Shown: piece after piece, positions 12,761 through 24,219 of the stretch | How the letters are laid out: each line of letters opens with the position of its first letter | Position numbering within the stretch: position 1 is the first letter of the stretch | Source of the DNA: Knufia peltigerae | Lineage: Eukaryota; Ascomycota; Eurotiomycetes; Chaetothyriales; Trichomeriaceae | Assembly (NCBI GenBank): GCA_030247855.1 | Contig: JAPDRN010000024.1 | Coordinates: forward strand, 291,298-355,297 | Direction: 5' to 3' | DNA: 64,000 nt | Program-made: the position numbers and the translations under genes | The notes under the pieces: generated by a model | Database searches by the model: none | What the model saw: only the letters and a program-made list of their open reading frames with translations | What the model was told of the DNA's origin: nothing

Positions 12761-13999
12761 CTATGGTCCATCCTCATGTTGTTGTTCGTCAGGGACGTCT
12801 CGAGCAGGAAGGAAGAACCATTCATCAATGACCTTTGGTCTTGGAACCGGCTTCAAATGTTCATCCTTGGGTATGTCCAAATCGCCGGGATCTATTTGAA
12901 AGGGTGATTTGTCCACTGTCACGTTCGTGCTACGGCCATTCATCAATCCGGTCAGTATAGCCGAAAACAAAGCACGAGACCGGAGTGGAAAAAGTTACCA
13001 ACTAATCTTGCCTGGTGAGCTCTTTCCAATGATCAGATTGTCCCAGGCACGTCGACATTCGTCAATGACACCGAGAGCGAATCTAGGGCATTGTGAGTAG
13101 ACTGTTCAGTGCCCTGGGGTAAGAATCCAGGAACTTACTTCTTGTTCTGGAATTTGCCATCATATGCAAAATCGTTGGGAGGGTTCCCATTTGGAACCTT
13201 GTACAAACGAAACCATTCTCGCGTGGCCGTGAGGAACCCAGGCATGAGTCGTTCAACGTCTCCGATGTCGTGCATGTCCTTGGCCATCGGATCACGCACG
13301 TCGATGACGATGAGCTTCCAGTCCGTCTCTCCGCCGTCGATCAGCGCCAGGACACCCAACACCTTGACCTGTTTGACCTCGCCCGTATGAGAGACGGCTT
13401 GAGCAATGTCACAAGCATCGATCGGGTCATTGTCGCCTTTGGCGTTGGTGTCGGGGTTCACGTAGTTGGGATCTTCCCAGGTCTTTTGCAGAAGCAGTTC
13501 AGCATGAGAACATGAAAAGAAGAGTCGAGGGGGGGGAGTTGATGCAAACCTGAGGTAGAGCACCGTAGTTCCATATGTATCCGTGGTGCGGGTATCTATT
13601 CCGGACATACCTTGGGATACCGTCGGGTTGATCTTGGTGGATTGGGTTCAAGGTTTTGTTTCTTGAGATCTGGGTGAAGAGGCGTCAATGACCCGCAACC
13701 GTCAGTATTCCAATAGTCATGTAAGTCGTGAGTATTGATGAAGGAGAACTCTGGGGGTTACTGCTCTGATCCTGTCTTGCCTCGACTTGCGACACGCTTA
13801 CTTCGTATTTCTCATTAGTCCACCTTGGAATCTCGACCACCATGTTGAATACGTGGTTTTCTCGGTCTGCGTACAACGGAATGTCATGGAAGGGAGAGAT
13901 AGGGGATCCATTCTTTTCAACGAAGACGCGGAAATCGGATGTTCGAGGGCGACCGTGGGTTCGAAGGGTATAGGGATTTGGATGCGTTCGAGCAACCAT
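12761..13999 (-). CDS. Inorganic pyrophosphatase, diverged paralogue type (IPP1 family)
   Basis: Five exons on the minus strand: 13999-13802, 13669-13550, 13482-13139, 13082-12999 and 12929-12761, giving 304 residues. It hydrolyses pyrophosphate to phosphate, drawing biosynthetic reactions forward. Hallmarks: SPFHDIPLYA, VVEIPRWTNEKYE (metal and substrate Glu/Lys), the signature DNDPIDA, and the active-site string DGGETDWK with Asp, Asp and Lys in the yeast IPP1 spacing. The C-terminal tail WFFLPA resembles the fungal IPP1 ending. It departs from housekeeping enzymes at several strongly kept positions: RNRYPHHGY replaces RNCFPHKGY, and the N-terminus reads YTLRTHGRPRT. I see no convincing signal or transit peptide, so cytosol is the default. 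The start at 13999 lies just ahead of the conserved YTLR and is the least certain point. Confidence 0.9.
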
Positions 14000-14607
14000 T
14001 GTTTACCTTGTAAGTCTCGAGACCACACACAGTCGGAGGTTTTGGGCAGACTTGAGGTTTTGCTGCATCGTGGTATACAACCACATGAGTCTCAATACGA
14101 GTACATCTTATCTCCTCGTGCACCTGAAACACGAGCATGACGTATTATGTGGGATGCGGTCCCATGGCGTGTGATGATGCTGGTTGTGAAGCGAGGAAGT
14201 AAACGTCATGCAAGTGGCGAGAAGCTGCGTACCGTAACGAGGGGCTGATGAGTGTATTGCATAGGCCCAGTATTCCCCTGACACTGCAAGCTTGTTAGAA
14301 GTGTTTGGGGTGCGCCTAGAGTTAGTGCCGGGGATGCACCTTCTAAGGGGGTCATTGTAGAAATAATTGGCCACTAAACTGATCGACCCGCCTATCCGAG
14401 GCCTGATTGCCCTCTGACTTTGATGACCTCAATCGACGGTGATACAGTACAAGTACGAACAGGAGTACAGAGTACTACATGACGACTAGGCCCTGACCGC
14501 GATTTTAGTCTGACTCTTACAAACTCTGAGACGCTTACTTGAGATTGTAGTTGTAGCTCTTTTCTCAACGACATCCTACACACCGGGCAAGATGATTTCA
14601 GCGGGTT
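14000..14607. other. Divergent intergenic region
   Basis: 608 bases between the minus-strand pyrophosphatase and the plus-strand gene at 14608, probably serving both promoters. It contains repeated GTAC-type words (for example GTACAGAGTAC near 14463-14475). No supported gene. Confidence 0.6.
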
Positions 14608-15912
14608 ATGGCCAGTCCAACATCTACAGCTTTGATCCACATCAAAAAGGAGTCGGTCATTGTCGAAGCGGAAGACTTACAACCTCACGAGCAGCGGGAT
14701 GAAAGCGACAAAGGAAAAGAAGAAAAGTTCAGAGAGCTGTCGACGCAACAGAAACTCCTCGCCATAGTCCGATACAGCGTGAAACCATTTTCTGACAGAC
14801 TCGACCCCTTCGCAGCTCTGCCCGTGAACCTGGACCGTCTGCAAGAACACCTCGTCAGCTTCTACCTGCTCTACTATCCCAAAGCAACCTATGGCTTCAG
14901 TCCACGACTCCGGCCACATCCAGTTGCCAGCAATTTCTCCATTGCGCTGACAACGCCAGCTTGTTTCCAAGTCATCCTGGCTCGGTCTGCACTGTATCGC
15001 ATCGGGTTGAACAAATATGCTTCGGAACGCGAAAAGGATGAGTTGAACATGGCAGTGATGAGGCACAAAGGTGAAGCCCTCAAGATGTTGCGGGTCCTAA
15101 GCACCAAGGCAAGCCCGAATCGAAAAGATGACCTGCTCGCCTCGATCATCAGTTTGGGCACATTCGACAGGCGGACCGGCGCCAAAGATGCAGCAGGGAT
15201 GCATTACTCTACGGTTAGACGCATCCTCAAATCAACCGGCGGGCCTCTGGCTGTCGGTTCAGTCCTCCTGTCTCGAGTCATGTGTTTCTTCGAGTGCATA
15301 TACGGGACGAGTCCGGAAAGCTACATCTGGGACGAGTCAGACTTGGACAGACTGGTCAAGGGACTGAACGGCTTCTTGTTCAGCCTATGGGAGCTCTGGA
15401 AGTCACTGTCAACGATAAGCGGCCTCACAGCGGTGACATCGAAAACTGCAGGACCGCCACGAATACATTCATTCGGACTGCAGCTAGACTCGAGTCTGCT
15501 CTCGCTCGTCGAGCGTCGGCCACCTTTGGACGCCGAACTCACTCAACAAGGTCGGCTGGAAATGATATTCCAAGTGACTTGTCTGCTGACTTTTGGTATG
15601 GTGACCTTGGATAAGGCCGGCGACTTCCGGAGCCTGCAAGAGTACATGGATGGTGTTCACAAGCAGGTAGACGACCTCCACCTGACGGGCCAAAGTTGCA
15701 ACAACGTCATGTGGCAAATCCAGGTGAATGACCATAGTGCGGAGCATAGCAAGAGGATATGGAAAGCAGCATCATATGCTTGGGTGTTGAAACATGTCTC
15801 ATACAATGTCCAGGTGAGCGTGAAGGAATGGCTGTTGGCGTTCTTCAAGGGTGAGCCGGTGACTGAGAAACAATTTCGTCTTGATCCCTTTCATTTCAGT
15901 TATGCCAATTGA
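14608..15912 (+). CDS. Fungal transcription-factor-domain protein lacking a zinc cluster
   Basis: A single open frame of 434 residues. After a charged N-terminus come DPFAALPVNL and a long helical region with repeated aromatic and leucine-rich segments (LARSALYRIGLN; DDLLASIISLGTFDRRTG; GRLEMIFQVTCLLTFGM). This layout is like the regulatory middle domain of fungal regulators (Fungal_trans_2 type), often annotated as tachykinin-family or fungal-specific transcription factor domain proteins. No Zn2Cys6, zinc-finger or other DNA-binding motif is present, and the 200 bases upstream show no cysteine-rich exon. It may therefore act as a co-regulator or be misnamed by homology. Function unknown; assignment to the domain class is by general resemblance. 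Confidence 0.75.
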   Translation: MASPTSTALIHIKKESVIVEAEDLQPHEQRDESDKGKEEKFRELSTQQKLLAIVRYSVKPFSDRLDPFAALPVNLDRLQEHLVSFYLLYYPKATYGFSPRLRPHPVASNFSIALTTPACFQVILARSALYRIGLNKYASEREKDELNMAVMRHKGEALKMLRVLSTKASPNRKDDLLASIISLGTFDRRTGAKDAAGMHYSTVRRILKSTGGPLAVGSVLLSRVMCFFECIYGTSPESYIWDESDLDRLVKGLNGFLFSLWELWKSLSTISGLTAVTSKTAGPPRIHSFGLQLDSSLLSLVERRPPLDAELTQQGRLEMIFQVTCLLTFGMVTLDKAGDFRSLQEYMDGVHKQVDDLHLTGQSCNNVMWQIQVNDHSAEHSKRIWKAASYAWVLKHVSYNVQVSVKEWLLAFFKGEPVTEKQFRLDPFHFSYAN

Positions 15913-17127
15913 AGGGTACGGAGTATTTATTGGAGTTTAACTATATACCCTGGACTTTGTTCAATTCATGTGGGAGGGTTAGAAAAGCCAGATTGCTGGA
16001 AATGGCATTGATATCGAACCCAAAGCGACCATTCTACGTAAAAGATGTCGTGCTGATACGGATAGTAGGGCAGTGTCAAAAGATTTATCGATACGAGATA
16101 CTCCGTAAGTGGCGCTGTGACCACCACGAGGGGAGGGAAGAAAGAGAAATTTCTAATTAAAGCTGTATGGCTAATACGGAAGAGGCTAGTGTGACTTACC
16201 AATTTACAGTATTTACCTCGTATTAGTATCGGTCTGGGCTGTCGGGGTCTAACCTGACTAAGCCCGGATATTCAGGTACGAGGGGCAATTTCACTTGGCA
16301 GCCGTGACATTTGACCTAAGAGAGGGAGAGAATTGTTCCGGTAGAGTGGCATTGGAATGGGAGCTATTGTAGGGGGGGAAAAGCTCGAGCCTCGTCTTTT
16401 AGTGAAACCCGTCCCGTAGCCAAGGCTACTACTACTCGTGTACTTTGTTTTTCACATGGCCTTTGAGATGATAGAGGAACTAAAAAAAGTCCCTACAGTG
16501 TGTATTCGAAAGGAAGTAGACAATGAAGAAAATGCTGTATGTAATAAGTCGTAGTACGGGGTAGGTAGGTAGTCTCAGACGTATGGAAGATTCGAAACGT
16601 GTGGCAGTACGATAAGGTATTGTAATGCCCAATACAACAAGCCCAAGCCCCTTCAGCCTTTCAGCCCCGTCGAGAAACCTCCACCCTTTAATTTCTCATC
16701 CCTCTCTGTCACGCACCACCTGACGCCTTCTGCCGCCGACCAACCTTGTTCCCTTTCAACCCGCTATCAGTTACGCTCCGTATATTCTTCTTCGTTCCTC
16801 TAGAATGTCCTTCTCTATTGTATCACCGTGAAAAAGAGATTCCTCAACCCTGGGAACAGTTCCTCTGTCCTTCTCACTCACTTATCATGTCCTTCGTTTA
16901 GAAAAATCCACTGTTTCAGTATCCGTACTCCGGAGGTACCTTTTTTTCTTCCAAACAGGTGCCAGTCACTCGTTTTGTTTTCCCAGTTCATTTCCACCTG
17001 TACCGAGTACAAAACAAACCGATCCTTGTCAACCCACCATACAATACTCGAATACACCTCGTGTGCAAGCTCCCCACGAAAGTCCATCGTCTCCCAGTTA
17101 TATAGAGTTACCACCTAGGAACGAACA
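15913..17127. other. Long promoter region upstream of the nucleotide sugar transporter
   Basis: About 1.2 kb with no supported gene. It carries two exact copies of the dispersed 9-mer in opposite orientation (15917 and 16099) and, from about 16690 on, pyrimidine-rich stretches likely to be the leader of the gene at 17128. Confidence 0.6.
15917..16107. repeat. Two opposite copies of the dispersed 9-mer bounding 191 bp
   Basis: TACGGAGTA at 15917-15925 begins 5 bases after the stop codon of the preceding gene, and TACTCCGTA lies at 16099-16107. Matching on the outer strands extends to about TACGGAGTATYT. This could be chance pairing of an abundant word or the ends of a very small inverted-repeat element; I see no target-site duplication. 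Confidence 0.5.
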
Positions 17128-18547
17128 ATGGCTCCTCAAGGTATGTTACATCTTCTTCTCGCGTACCAAACAAAACGAGATCGACTGACCAAAAGGTTTC
17201 GCAGATGGTGTCGCGACCATCTATGGGGTCCCCACGAAATACGCATCGCTCTTGACCCTCGTCATCCAAAACTCCTCTCTCGTCCTGATTATGAGATATT
17301 CCCGAATCCTGCCTGGCCCGAGGTACCTCAGCTCGACCGCCGTGGTGTTGTCGGAACTCCTCAAATGTATAATATGTCTCACCGTCCACCTACGCGAACA
17401 ACGGTCCCAGTCGCAGTATTCCAGACTCCCCTCCTTCGTCGCGGCAGACGACATGGGCAACACCGCATCTTCCAACCCGCCTTCTTACACCCTCCACCAC
17501 CTCTGGGCCGACATCTTCAGCGTCAAGAGTGGCTTCCTCAAACTCCTCGTCCCCGCCGTCCTATACACCCTACAGAACAACCTCCAATTCGTCGCCGCGT
17601 CGAACCTGGACGCCGCCACGTTCCAAGTGACGTACCAATGCAAGATCCTGACCACGGCCTTGTTCGCCGTGCTGATGTTGGGTCAGACCCTGTCGGGGAA
17701 GAAGTGGTTGGCCCTCGTGATCCTCACCGCCGGTGTGGCCTGCGTCCAGATCCCCTCCGGGAGCAGCAGCACGCAAACCACCACCACCCGTCAGGAGGGC
17801 AACTACATGCTCGGGATCGTCGCCGTCGCCGTGGCCTGCCTCTGCTCCGGCTTCGCGGGCGTCTACTTTGAAAAGGTGCTCAAGGGCGGCCACACGGCCT
17901 CGATCTGGGTGCGCAACATCCAACTGAGCATCGGCTGCCTCGCCATCGCCCTCTTCGGCGCCTTCGTCTGGGACGGCCGGGCCATCCGCGCCGAGGGCTT
18001 CTTCCAGGGCTACAACCCCGTCGTGGTCCTGACCATCTGCACCCAGGCCGCCGGTGGGCTCATCGTGGCCATGGTCATCAAGTACGCCGACAACATCCTC
18101 AAGGGGTTCGCCACCTCCTTGTCCATCATCCTCTCGACCGTCGCGTCCATCTTCATCTTCAACTTTGTGCCGACAATCTATTTCCTTTTCGGTTCGGTGC
18201 TGGTCTTCTTGGCCACCTACCTGTACAGCATGCCCGACACACCGAAAGCGATCGACTCGGCCGACGGCGACGGCGCCGAAAAGTCCACGGACACGACGAC
18301 GACCACCACCCCGACCGTCAACGTCGAAGATTACGACGGAGAAAAACCCTCCGCCCCGTCGTCCACCACGAGAAAACCGTTCCGCGACGAAAGCGATCTC
18401 GAGTCCGGTGACGAGAGCCACGACGGTGCCAGCATCTACGACCCGGACGACGGGAACAAGAGCCGGAACTTTTCAAACTCGTTGATCAACAAGTCGATCC
18501 CGACGAAAGAGAAGCAGGTCTTGACGGAACTGGGTCACGTGGGATAA
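17128..18547 (+). CDS. UDP-galactose-type nucleotide sugar transporter of the Golgi
   Basis: Two exons, 17128-17140 and 17205-18547, giving 451 residues. The tiny first exon encodes MAPQ plus one base, and the second continues YGVPTKYASLLTLVIQNSSL. The protein is strongly hydrophobic with about ten membrane segments and carries the family landmark AATFQVTYQCKILTTALFA followed by LALVILTAGVACVQ. The fit is to the SLC35A / fungal Gms1 UDP-galactose transporter group, antiporters that bring nucleotide sugars into the Golgi for glycosylation. The last ~100 residues are a hydrophilic Ser/Asp/Thr-rich cytosolic tail, longer than usual. Substrate specificity (UDP-Gal versus UDP-GlcNAc) is inferred only from family resemblance. 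Strongly GC-rich third positions create long shadow frames on both strands here. Confidence 0.92.
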
Positions 18548-19124
18548 GCTCAGCCCTTGCGTCTTTCTCATGCGACGCGTCTCCCGAATCTAGTCTACGA
18601 TGAGGATGAATTTCTTTTTCTTTGGAGATATACATGGAATATCTGGTCTTTTTTGGCATCTTAGATCCAGCGGGTCATTGATGTTTACGTTTTTTTTTTG
18701 GCATATAGCACGGAGTCAGTCCTTGGAGGGGACCATTCAAGATTTTTCTTTTTTTTTCTTGCCGGCTGGTGGAAGGCACTTTACAGTAGCAATGTCTTTC
18801 TTGGATAAAAATCTATGATTGACTAGAGTGGATCGATATTTTGGGAATCGATCGAGTCATTTAAATACCCCCTGATAGCTTTGTCAGGATTGCTTGGAAC
18901 GGGAAAACAAGAACAAGAACAGAAGAAAAACAGATCGGATCAGAACAGACTACTTTCGTATCAAAAAGCTGATCTTTCTGAAATCATGTCATTTTGATAA
19001 TACTCCGTACTGATTAACATATTGGGTAGTAATCTCGAACAATAACCTCTAACATTTGCTTTCTGGTGTCGTTTCTCAAGTGACGGAATCCCCCCTAGTA
19101 TTACAGAGTACTCAGTACTGCGTG
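18548..19124. other. Convergent intergenic region
   Basis: 577 bases between the 3' ends of the transporter (+) and the Zn2Cys6 regulator (-). It is T-rich at 18610-18780 with homopolymer runs, and includes one exact copy of the dispersed 9-mer TACTCCGTA at 19001. No gene. Confidence 0.65.
19001..19009 (+). repeat. Copy of the dispersed 9-mer TACTCCGTA
   Basis: Exact copy between two convergent genes, so it is not a promoter element of either neighbour. Other exact copies: 10064, 15917, 16099, 50893, 50983 and 63643. Confidence 0.7.
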
Positions 19125-20741
19125 TTACCAAGGTAAACCGACCTTTTCACGAGCCCACATGGTCCGATGCTCCCACTCACTGCCCCGGGGGTGCAACATG
19201 CTCGCGACCTCGGCGACCAGGGCCTTTGCAGAGTTGTGCGACCACCAGAACGACTCGAGGTTCCTCAACAGGACGGCCCAGTGTAGGAAGATCAAGAGCG
19301 CTAGGGAGTCGCCGTGGTGAAGCAACGAGACAAATTCGGCGCCGGCCATGGCCAGCCAGCCCAAGATGTGGCCCTTGTCACCGACTTCGTTTCCACCGGT
19401 CGTCGGGCCCTCGGCACCACCTGCCCCTGCATCACCAGAAATGTCGTACTTGGCGAAGCACAGCTCGAGATTGTCAATGGCACGTTTGTTGACTTTGAAC
19501 TTGGAATTGTCGGCCGAGTCCGTCGCATCGTTGAGCTCCTCATTCAGGCTCGACAGTTGACGCAGGACCTGCAGGCTGTCCTGGTTCGAAAGCTCCCATT
19601 TGCCGTCTTGGAATTCGTGGAAATGGACGAGCACGTGCGCCCAGGGGCCCTGGTAAAACCACTCCTCACTGGCGTCGATGATAGAGCCGAGGCCCTTGAG
19701 GAACTCGAACATGGTGAAGACCGCTTGCATCGTCTTGTTGGCCGGGTCTTTCTCACTCCCATCCTCGAAGCCGGGGACCGCAATGACCAGGAGCGTCGTG
19801 AGGACGGAAAAGGCAAAAGCGGCGTTGCAGTTGTCCTGTGTGATGTGGTCGAGGACCGAGCGGAACGACTGAAATGCTTCGTCTTGGTACTCGAGGGCCT
19901 TCTGGAAATAAAAGGACGACGGCGCGGAAAACATGGTCGTTTCACGACCACCGTCCATGATCATGGTTTTGTCATCACCGGACTTATCCTCGGCTGGGGG
20001 TCGTGTCAATTTGGAAATGTGTAGCGCGGTGAACGCCAACAGTCCGTACAAGAGGAAATCGTACTTCAAGGCCTCTCGAGGTACGAAACGTTTCCAGGCA
20101 TTAACCGTTGCAGCGCTCTCTCGAAGTCCAACACAGCTCATGTAGGTCGAGGTCGAGTAGTGGTGCATGAGCTCAAGCTCCAACAGGTGTCTCGCTTGGA
20201 TCTGCGACGACTCGGGCACAGGCGTAGTGGCTGTTTGGCGGATGTCTGGTGGTGTCGGAAGGTGGGATGGTTGTGCGCGCAAAGTTGATGAGGTCGGTCT
20301 TGAACGCGGGCGTGGAGGTGGTGGGAGTGGTAGTTGAGCAGGGCTTTCGGAGGCGCCATTGCTGGGTGTGGTCTCGTCGGTGTCGGTGAGAAAGGAACAT
20401 GGAAGTTGACGTCTTGCACAGTTTGCGCATACTGGGCCCATCTCGTCACACTACAATGGCATCCAATGTGTCAGCAAACAGTTTACAGTGAGTCTTCCTA
20501 CCACTGGGAGATCGCGCGTAAAGCATGGCAAAGTATTTAGCCTCGTAACCACGACGACACAACATAATTCAACCATCAATCACACATCTCTTAGAGACGG
20601 TGTGATGTTTTGTCAACCGCCAGAAATGACGCAAAAATCGAACTAGTTCATGTGTACATGATGAGATCTTACCTTGACGCGACGCTGTTTACACTGAGCA
20701 CAGCCATTGCGCGACTTTTTATGCGAGCGCCTGACAGGCAT
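19125..20741 (-). CDS. Zn2Cys6 binuclear-cluster transcription factor
   Basis: Two exons on the minus strand: 20741-20673 and 20450-19125, giving 464 residues. The zinc cluster is split by a 222-nt intron. Exon 1 encodes MPVRRSHKKSRNGCAQCKQR then RVK, and exon 2 opens with CDEMGPVCANCARRQLPC. The joined spacing is C-x2-C-x6-C-x6-C-x2-C-x6-C, the classic Gal4-type finger. A Pro/Ser/Thr-rich linker follows, then a helical regulatory domain (LLELELMHHYSTSTYMSC, typical of sterol-regulator Upc2/Ecm22-like fungal factors). It would bind DNA in the nucleus; target genes are unknown. An annotation started at the first ATG of exon 2 would lose half of the finger. Confidence 0.93.
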
Positions 20742-21103
20742 GAGATATTGATCTCGGAGATCAAGCTCCTGCTGATTATTTCAATCGTCGCACGAATAGA
20801 CTGTGGTTGTAGAACTAAGAGGGCGATTGTGATGAAAACGTGTGCTGTTGTAGCCCGTGGACGGAGATTTGTGAGTGAATGAACTTCTTGGGAAGTTAAA
20901 AATATATTCATGACTTTCTCACGCTCGGCAACTTCCCAAAATCCTCGTACGACACAATTCTGGCTGCGACTGCCACTTCATGCAAATGATATCCTACTCT
21001 GAGCAAATCTTGCCCACATTCAATTCTACATCACATAAGGAGTTCTTGGACAGTCCTTGAACTCCAACACAAGAATTTCCGCTTGCTCTAACACCAACAC
21101 GTC
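20742..21103. other. Intergenic spacer
   Basis: 362 bases between the RTA1-like gene and the Zn2Cys6 regulator, both on the minus strand. It should contain the regulator's promoter. Nothing else seen. Confidence 0.6.
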
Positions 21104-22179
21104 TCAAGCTCTCATATCGTAACCACCTCCACTAACTCCAGCTTCATCCATCTCATAAATCGAAACGACGTTGTGCACGGCTTTTCCACGTCCGTCACCC
21201 CTCAACAATGCATTGACCTCGCTCGGGTGTACGAGTGCAAACAACACCATGGTCACAAACATGAGAACAGCGTCGAAAATGTACAGAAAGACCTCGTGGG
21301 AGATGAGGTAGCCGTCGTTCCCCTGCTCATACTCAATGATGCGAAATATTGATCGCACAAGAATGAGAAGGCTGCCGCTGTAGAGAGTGTAGAGGTGTTT
21401 CTTCCAGACGGACGCCGCTCTCCCTCCTCCCAGGATTTTCGAAGTTGGAGTCTTGTTTATCCTGATGTTGAATATCATCGACACAACAATGAAGAAGCCG
21501 AAGAACAAGATTTGGACCGCGAGACCTCCGACGATGATGTTTTCACCCGTCTTGACCGACGAGGAATCTCCGGATGACATCAGACCACCACCAGAAGCCT
21601 GCATGAGGAACGACAAGACATCTCCCATGACGAAGATCTTGGTCAGCCACCGCAGCTTGATGACTGAATGCACCGCGCCGTCGGTCAATCGGATGATGCG
21701 CCCTAGTTCCATGTACATCGAAGCCGCGAAAAGTGCAGGAGCGATCAGGATGAGAAGGGTCTGGAGGATGAAGGGTCCGAGGGTCCAGTTCGGGGTTTGA
21801 TGCGATGACAGGGCTCTCTGTGAATTCGCTGTCAGTATTTTCTGGTCTCCCAAACACTATCGCGAGGCGAGCCTACCCCAATATAGCCAATCCATTCGAC
21901 TGCAAGCACTCAAGTCAGTATGTATGTTTTGTCTTGTGAGTGAAGGTGGAATTACAATAACCCCCAATTACGAAAGGTATGAAATACCAGGTTCTTGTCC
22001 GAAGAAGCTGATATGTATGGAGGAACGTTACTAGGGCGAAGAGAATGATGAAGAGGACGGCTCCCCTGGGGTGGTGGGTGTTAGTGAACTTTTTTCCACG
22101 TTCGACTCTCGGAAAGACTGGTCACTTACGCCATGGTTGGGTCATATCGGTAGTATACAAAGTGATCGTCGGCAGCCAT
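21104..22179 (-). CDS. RTA1-family seven-transmembrane protein
   Basis: Four exons on the minus strand: 22179-22130, 22065-21956, 21899-21877 and 21817-21104, giving 298 residues. The third exon is only 23 nt and encodes VEWIGYIG, leading into RALSSHQTPNWTLGPFILQ, which is the RTA1-family core. About seven hydrophobic segments follow, including LLILIAPALFAASMYMELGR, the family landmark, and a polar cytosolic tail. Yeast RTA1 and RSB1 relatives move or flip lipids and give resistance to 7-aminocholesterol or sphingoid bases; filamentous fungi carry many paralogues of unknown substrate. Membrane location is clear, the substrate is not. The micro-exon means simple open-frame calls miss the first third. 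Confidence 0.92.
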
Positions 22180-23331
22180 TTTGAGAAAAGATGTATGCAA
22201 AATCCTTTGCCAGTAAGTCGCACCTCAAGGAGAATGATCAAATGCAAGCAGTAAGAGTGGTTTGGCAGTTGAAATAGAAGCAAGCCGTAGGGCAAAGCCT
22301 ATCTATATGTATGTATACCCTGGACACGGACAGTATTCCCCACGCATAACAATGGATTCTTCTGCACAAATTTGCTTGCTACCTGCTCGACGACATTGAC
22401 CTGGCATCGCATGATGCTTGCGTATGTATACGAAAACGAGAGCATTATTCCCACCACCTCCACTGCCACGAGTGGTTACCTGTATAGTGATTGGACACAT
22501 CGGATTGGTCGACCTCCCAGGTCTAGTCCAAGGAAGGTGGCAGTGTACCATGTTCTTCTTGGTGGGAGTGGACCGGGCGTCTCGTTTTCGTAGTCTAATC
22601 CTTTTTCGCGCGAAAAACAGACGTCTTCAACTTCGGTCCCCCGGATGCGAGTACGAAAAAGGGTCTTGGAGGCGGAGCATTGGGATGCCCCTGGGAAATT
22701 TTAACAGTACAGGTCTGTCGAGAGAAGCTGCAGGCAACCACGAAAAAATAGAAGCTGCGTCGTGCAGTTCAGTGTTTCCACAAAGTAATTCTGTCATTCT
22801 TCAGTGAGTGGGTGAGCGAGATCGCGAGCCCCGTCAACAATTCTGGGTGTTTTTAGCCAAGCTTTTTTCCTCCGTGCCGAAATTTGACCCGCGTCGACCA
22901 GCCGGTCTCGTTTTCGTTTTCGTATTCGTAGCAGCCACCGAACCGCGATTTCAGCCTGCTTCGTTTTCCTTGTCATTTTGAGGTTTTGCTTTGTTTTATT
23001 GTGGGTGAGTCGTCGGAGCGGAATGACTTATGTCCGTGGCTGGGACGGAACAGGGTGCGTTCTTTGCGTCCGCAACAAAAAGGACAGAGAAGACCTGCTA
23101 GAGACAACAACTCAGACTCATACAGGTCATTGAACTATTGTTGACTACCTGGGTCCAGATACTGGTAAGCATCGTTGAGATTTCTGCTTCTTCCTTCCAT
23201 ATTAGGAACAGTATGAACACGACGTGTATTATCTCATTGTCAGAGGACTTTTTTCCTTTTTAAACAAGAAAGCGTTGTACGGAACGAGAGGAGAGAGTCC
23301 TAAGTGACCAACAAAGAAATCGGGTATCTAC
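22180..23331. other. Intergenic region, no supported gene
   Basis: About 1.15 kb between the RTA1-like gene and the short-chain dehydrogenase gene, both minus strand. It includes T-rich stretches and a plus-strand open frame at 22418-22807 without recognisable content. Probably 5' regulatory sequence of the RTA1-like gene. Confidence 0.55.
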
Positions 23332-24219
23332 CTATTTCTGGTACAAACTCCTGATAAACAAGGCACCACAATCGTTCCTCTCCACTTCCCTCGACTCGGC
23401 CGTGATCTCACCCAAGGCGGCCTTGACGATCGACCGGGCGATATGATCCGGGTCCTCGACCTTGCCCTCTTTGGCCCAGACGTTGAACCTCTCCCGTTCC
23501 TCGGGCCTCATCACCTCATCGTACTCGCCGTTGAAGATCTTGTCCACCATGGGCGACTTGGTGACGAGAGGGAGTACCCCAAACACGTCCACGACGTCTT
23601 TCTCCTCGTGGGCGAGCAAGTGGATGAACCGAGTCAGGGCGGCCTTGGACGTGCAGTAGCCGCTCCAACCACGGTACAAGACCGTCGAATCCACGCCGCT
23701 GGTCACGACGATGACGGTGGGTCTTTGGTTGCTGGCTTTCCTGGACGCCGTCAGGTGTGGCAGCGACTGCTGGACGAGGTCGACCACCGAAAAGTAGTTG
23801 ATGTCAAAGATCTTTCTGTACTCCGTCATGGGAACGTCTCTGATGGTTTGGACCGGCAGCATCGTTCCAATGCAGCTGATGAGATGGGTCATTGCGCCAA
23901 AATTTGCCATCGTCTCCTGGACCGCTTTTTCCACGACTGATGTCTGCGGGAGGGTTTGTCAGTACATGGCCAGTCACAAGCATAAGAGCAGGTCAGGGCA
24001 GGACGGGGACCGCGGATATTCTCTTACGTCGCATGCATCTCCATAGACGGTCTTCAGTTGAGTCCTCCCATACTTCGTCTCCAACGCGGTCAATTCAGGC
24101 GTCGGGCATAATGTCAGGACTTGAATTCGTGGCGTTGGTTGTTTTTCCAGTAGTTGAGTGAGGACGCATAACCCGATTCCACTGCCCGCTCCAGTCAGTA
24201 GTACCGCTGGTGTCGACAT
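23332..24219 (-). CDS. Short-chain dehydrogenase/reductase
   Basis: Two exons on the minus strand: 24219-24028 and 23943-23332, giving 267 residues. The Rossmann fold begins at once with TGAGSGIG for nucleotide binding. The catalytic pair appears as YCTSK (Tyr-x3-Lys), preceded by VIVVTSG with the active-site serine. Overall it looks most like the fungal benzil reductase / sepiapterin-reductase-like group (Irc24 type), which reduces carbonyl substrates with NADPH in the cytosol. The usual NNAG motif is replaced by a less common ISCIG. The true substrate is unknown. The single intron (84 nt) has a good donor GTAAGA and acceptor CGCAG. Confidence 0.9.

Noticed and set aside
17570..18421. 283-codon open frame antisense to the nucleotide sugar transporter
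   Set aside because: Same cause: strong GC3 bias in the real gene. The reading is Gly/Asp/Arg low complexity.
19314..20024. 236-codon plus-strand frame over the Zn2Cys6 gene
   Set aside because: Shadow of the minus-strand regulator, no domain.
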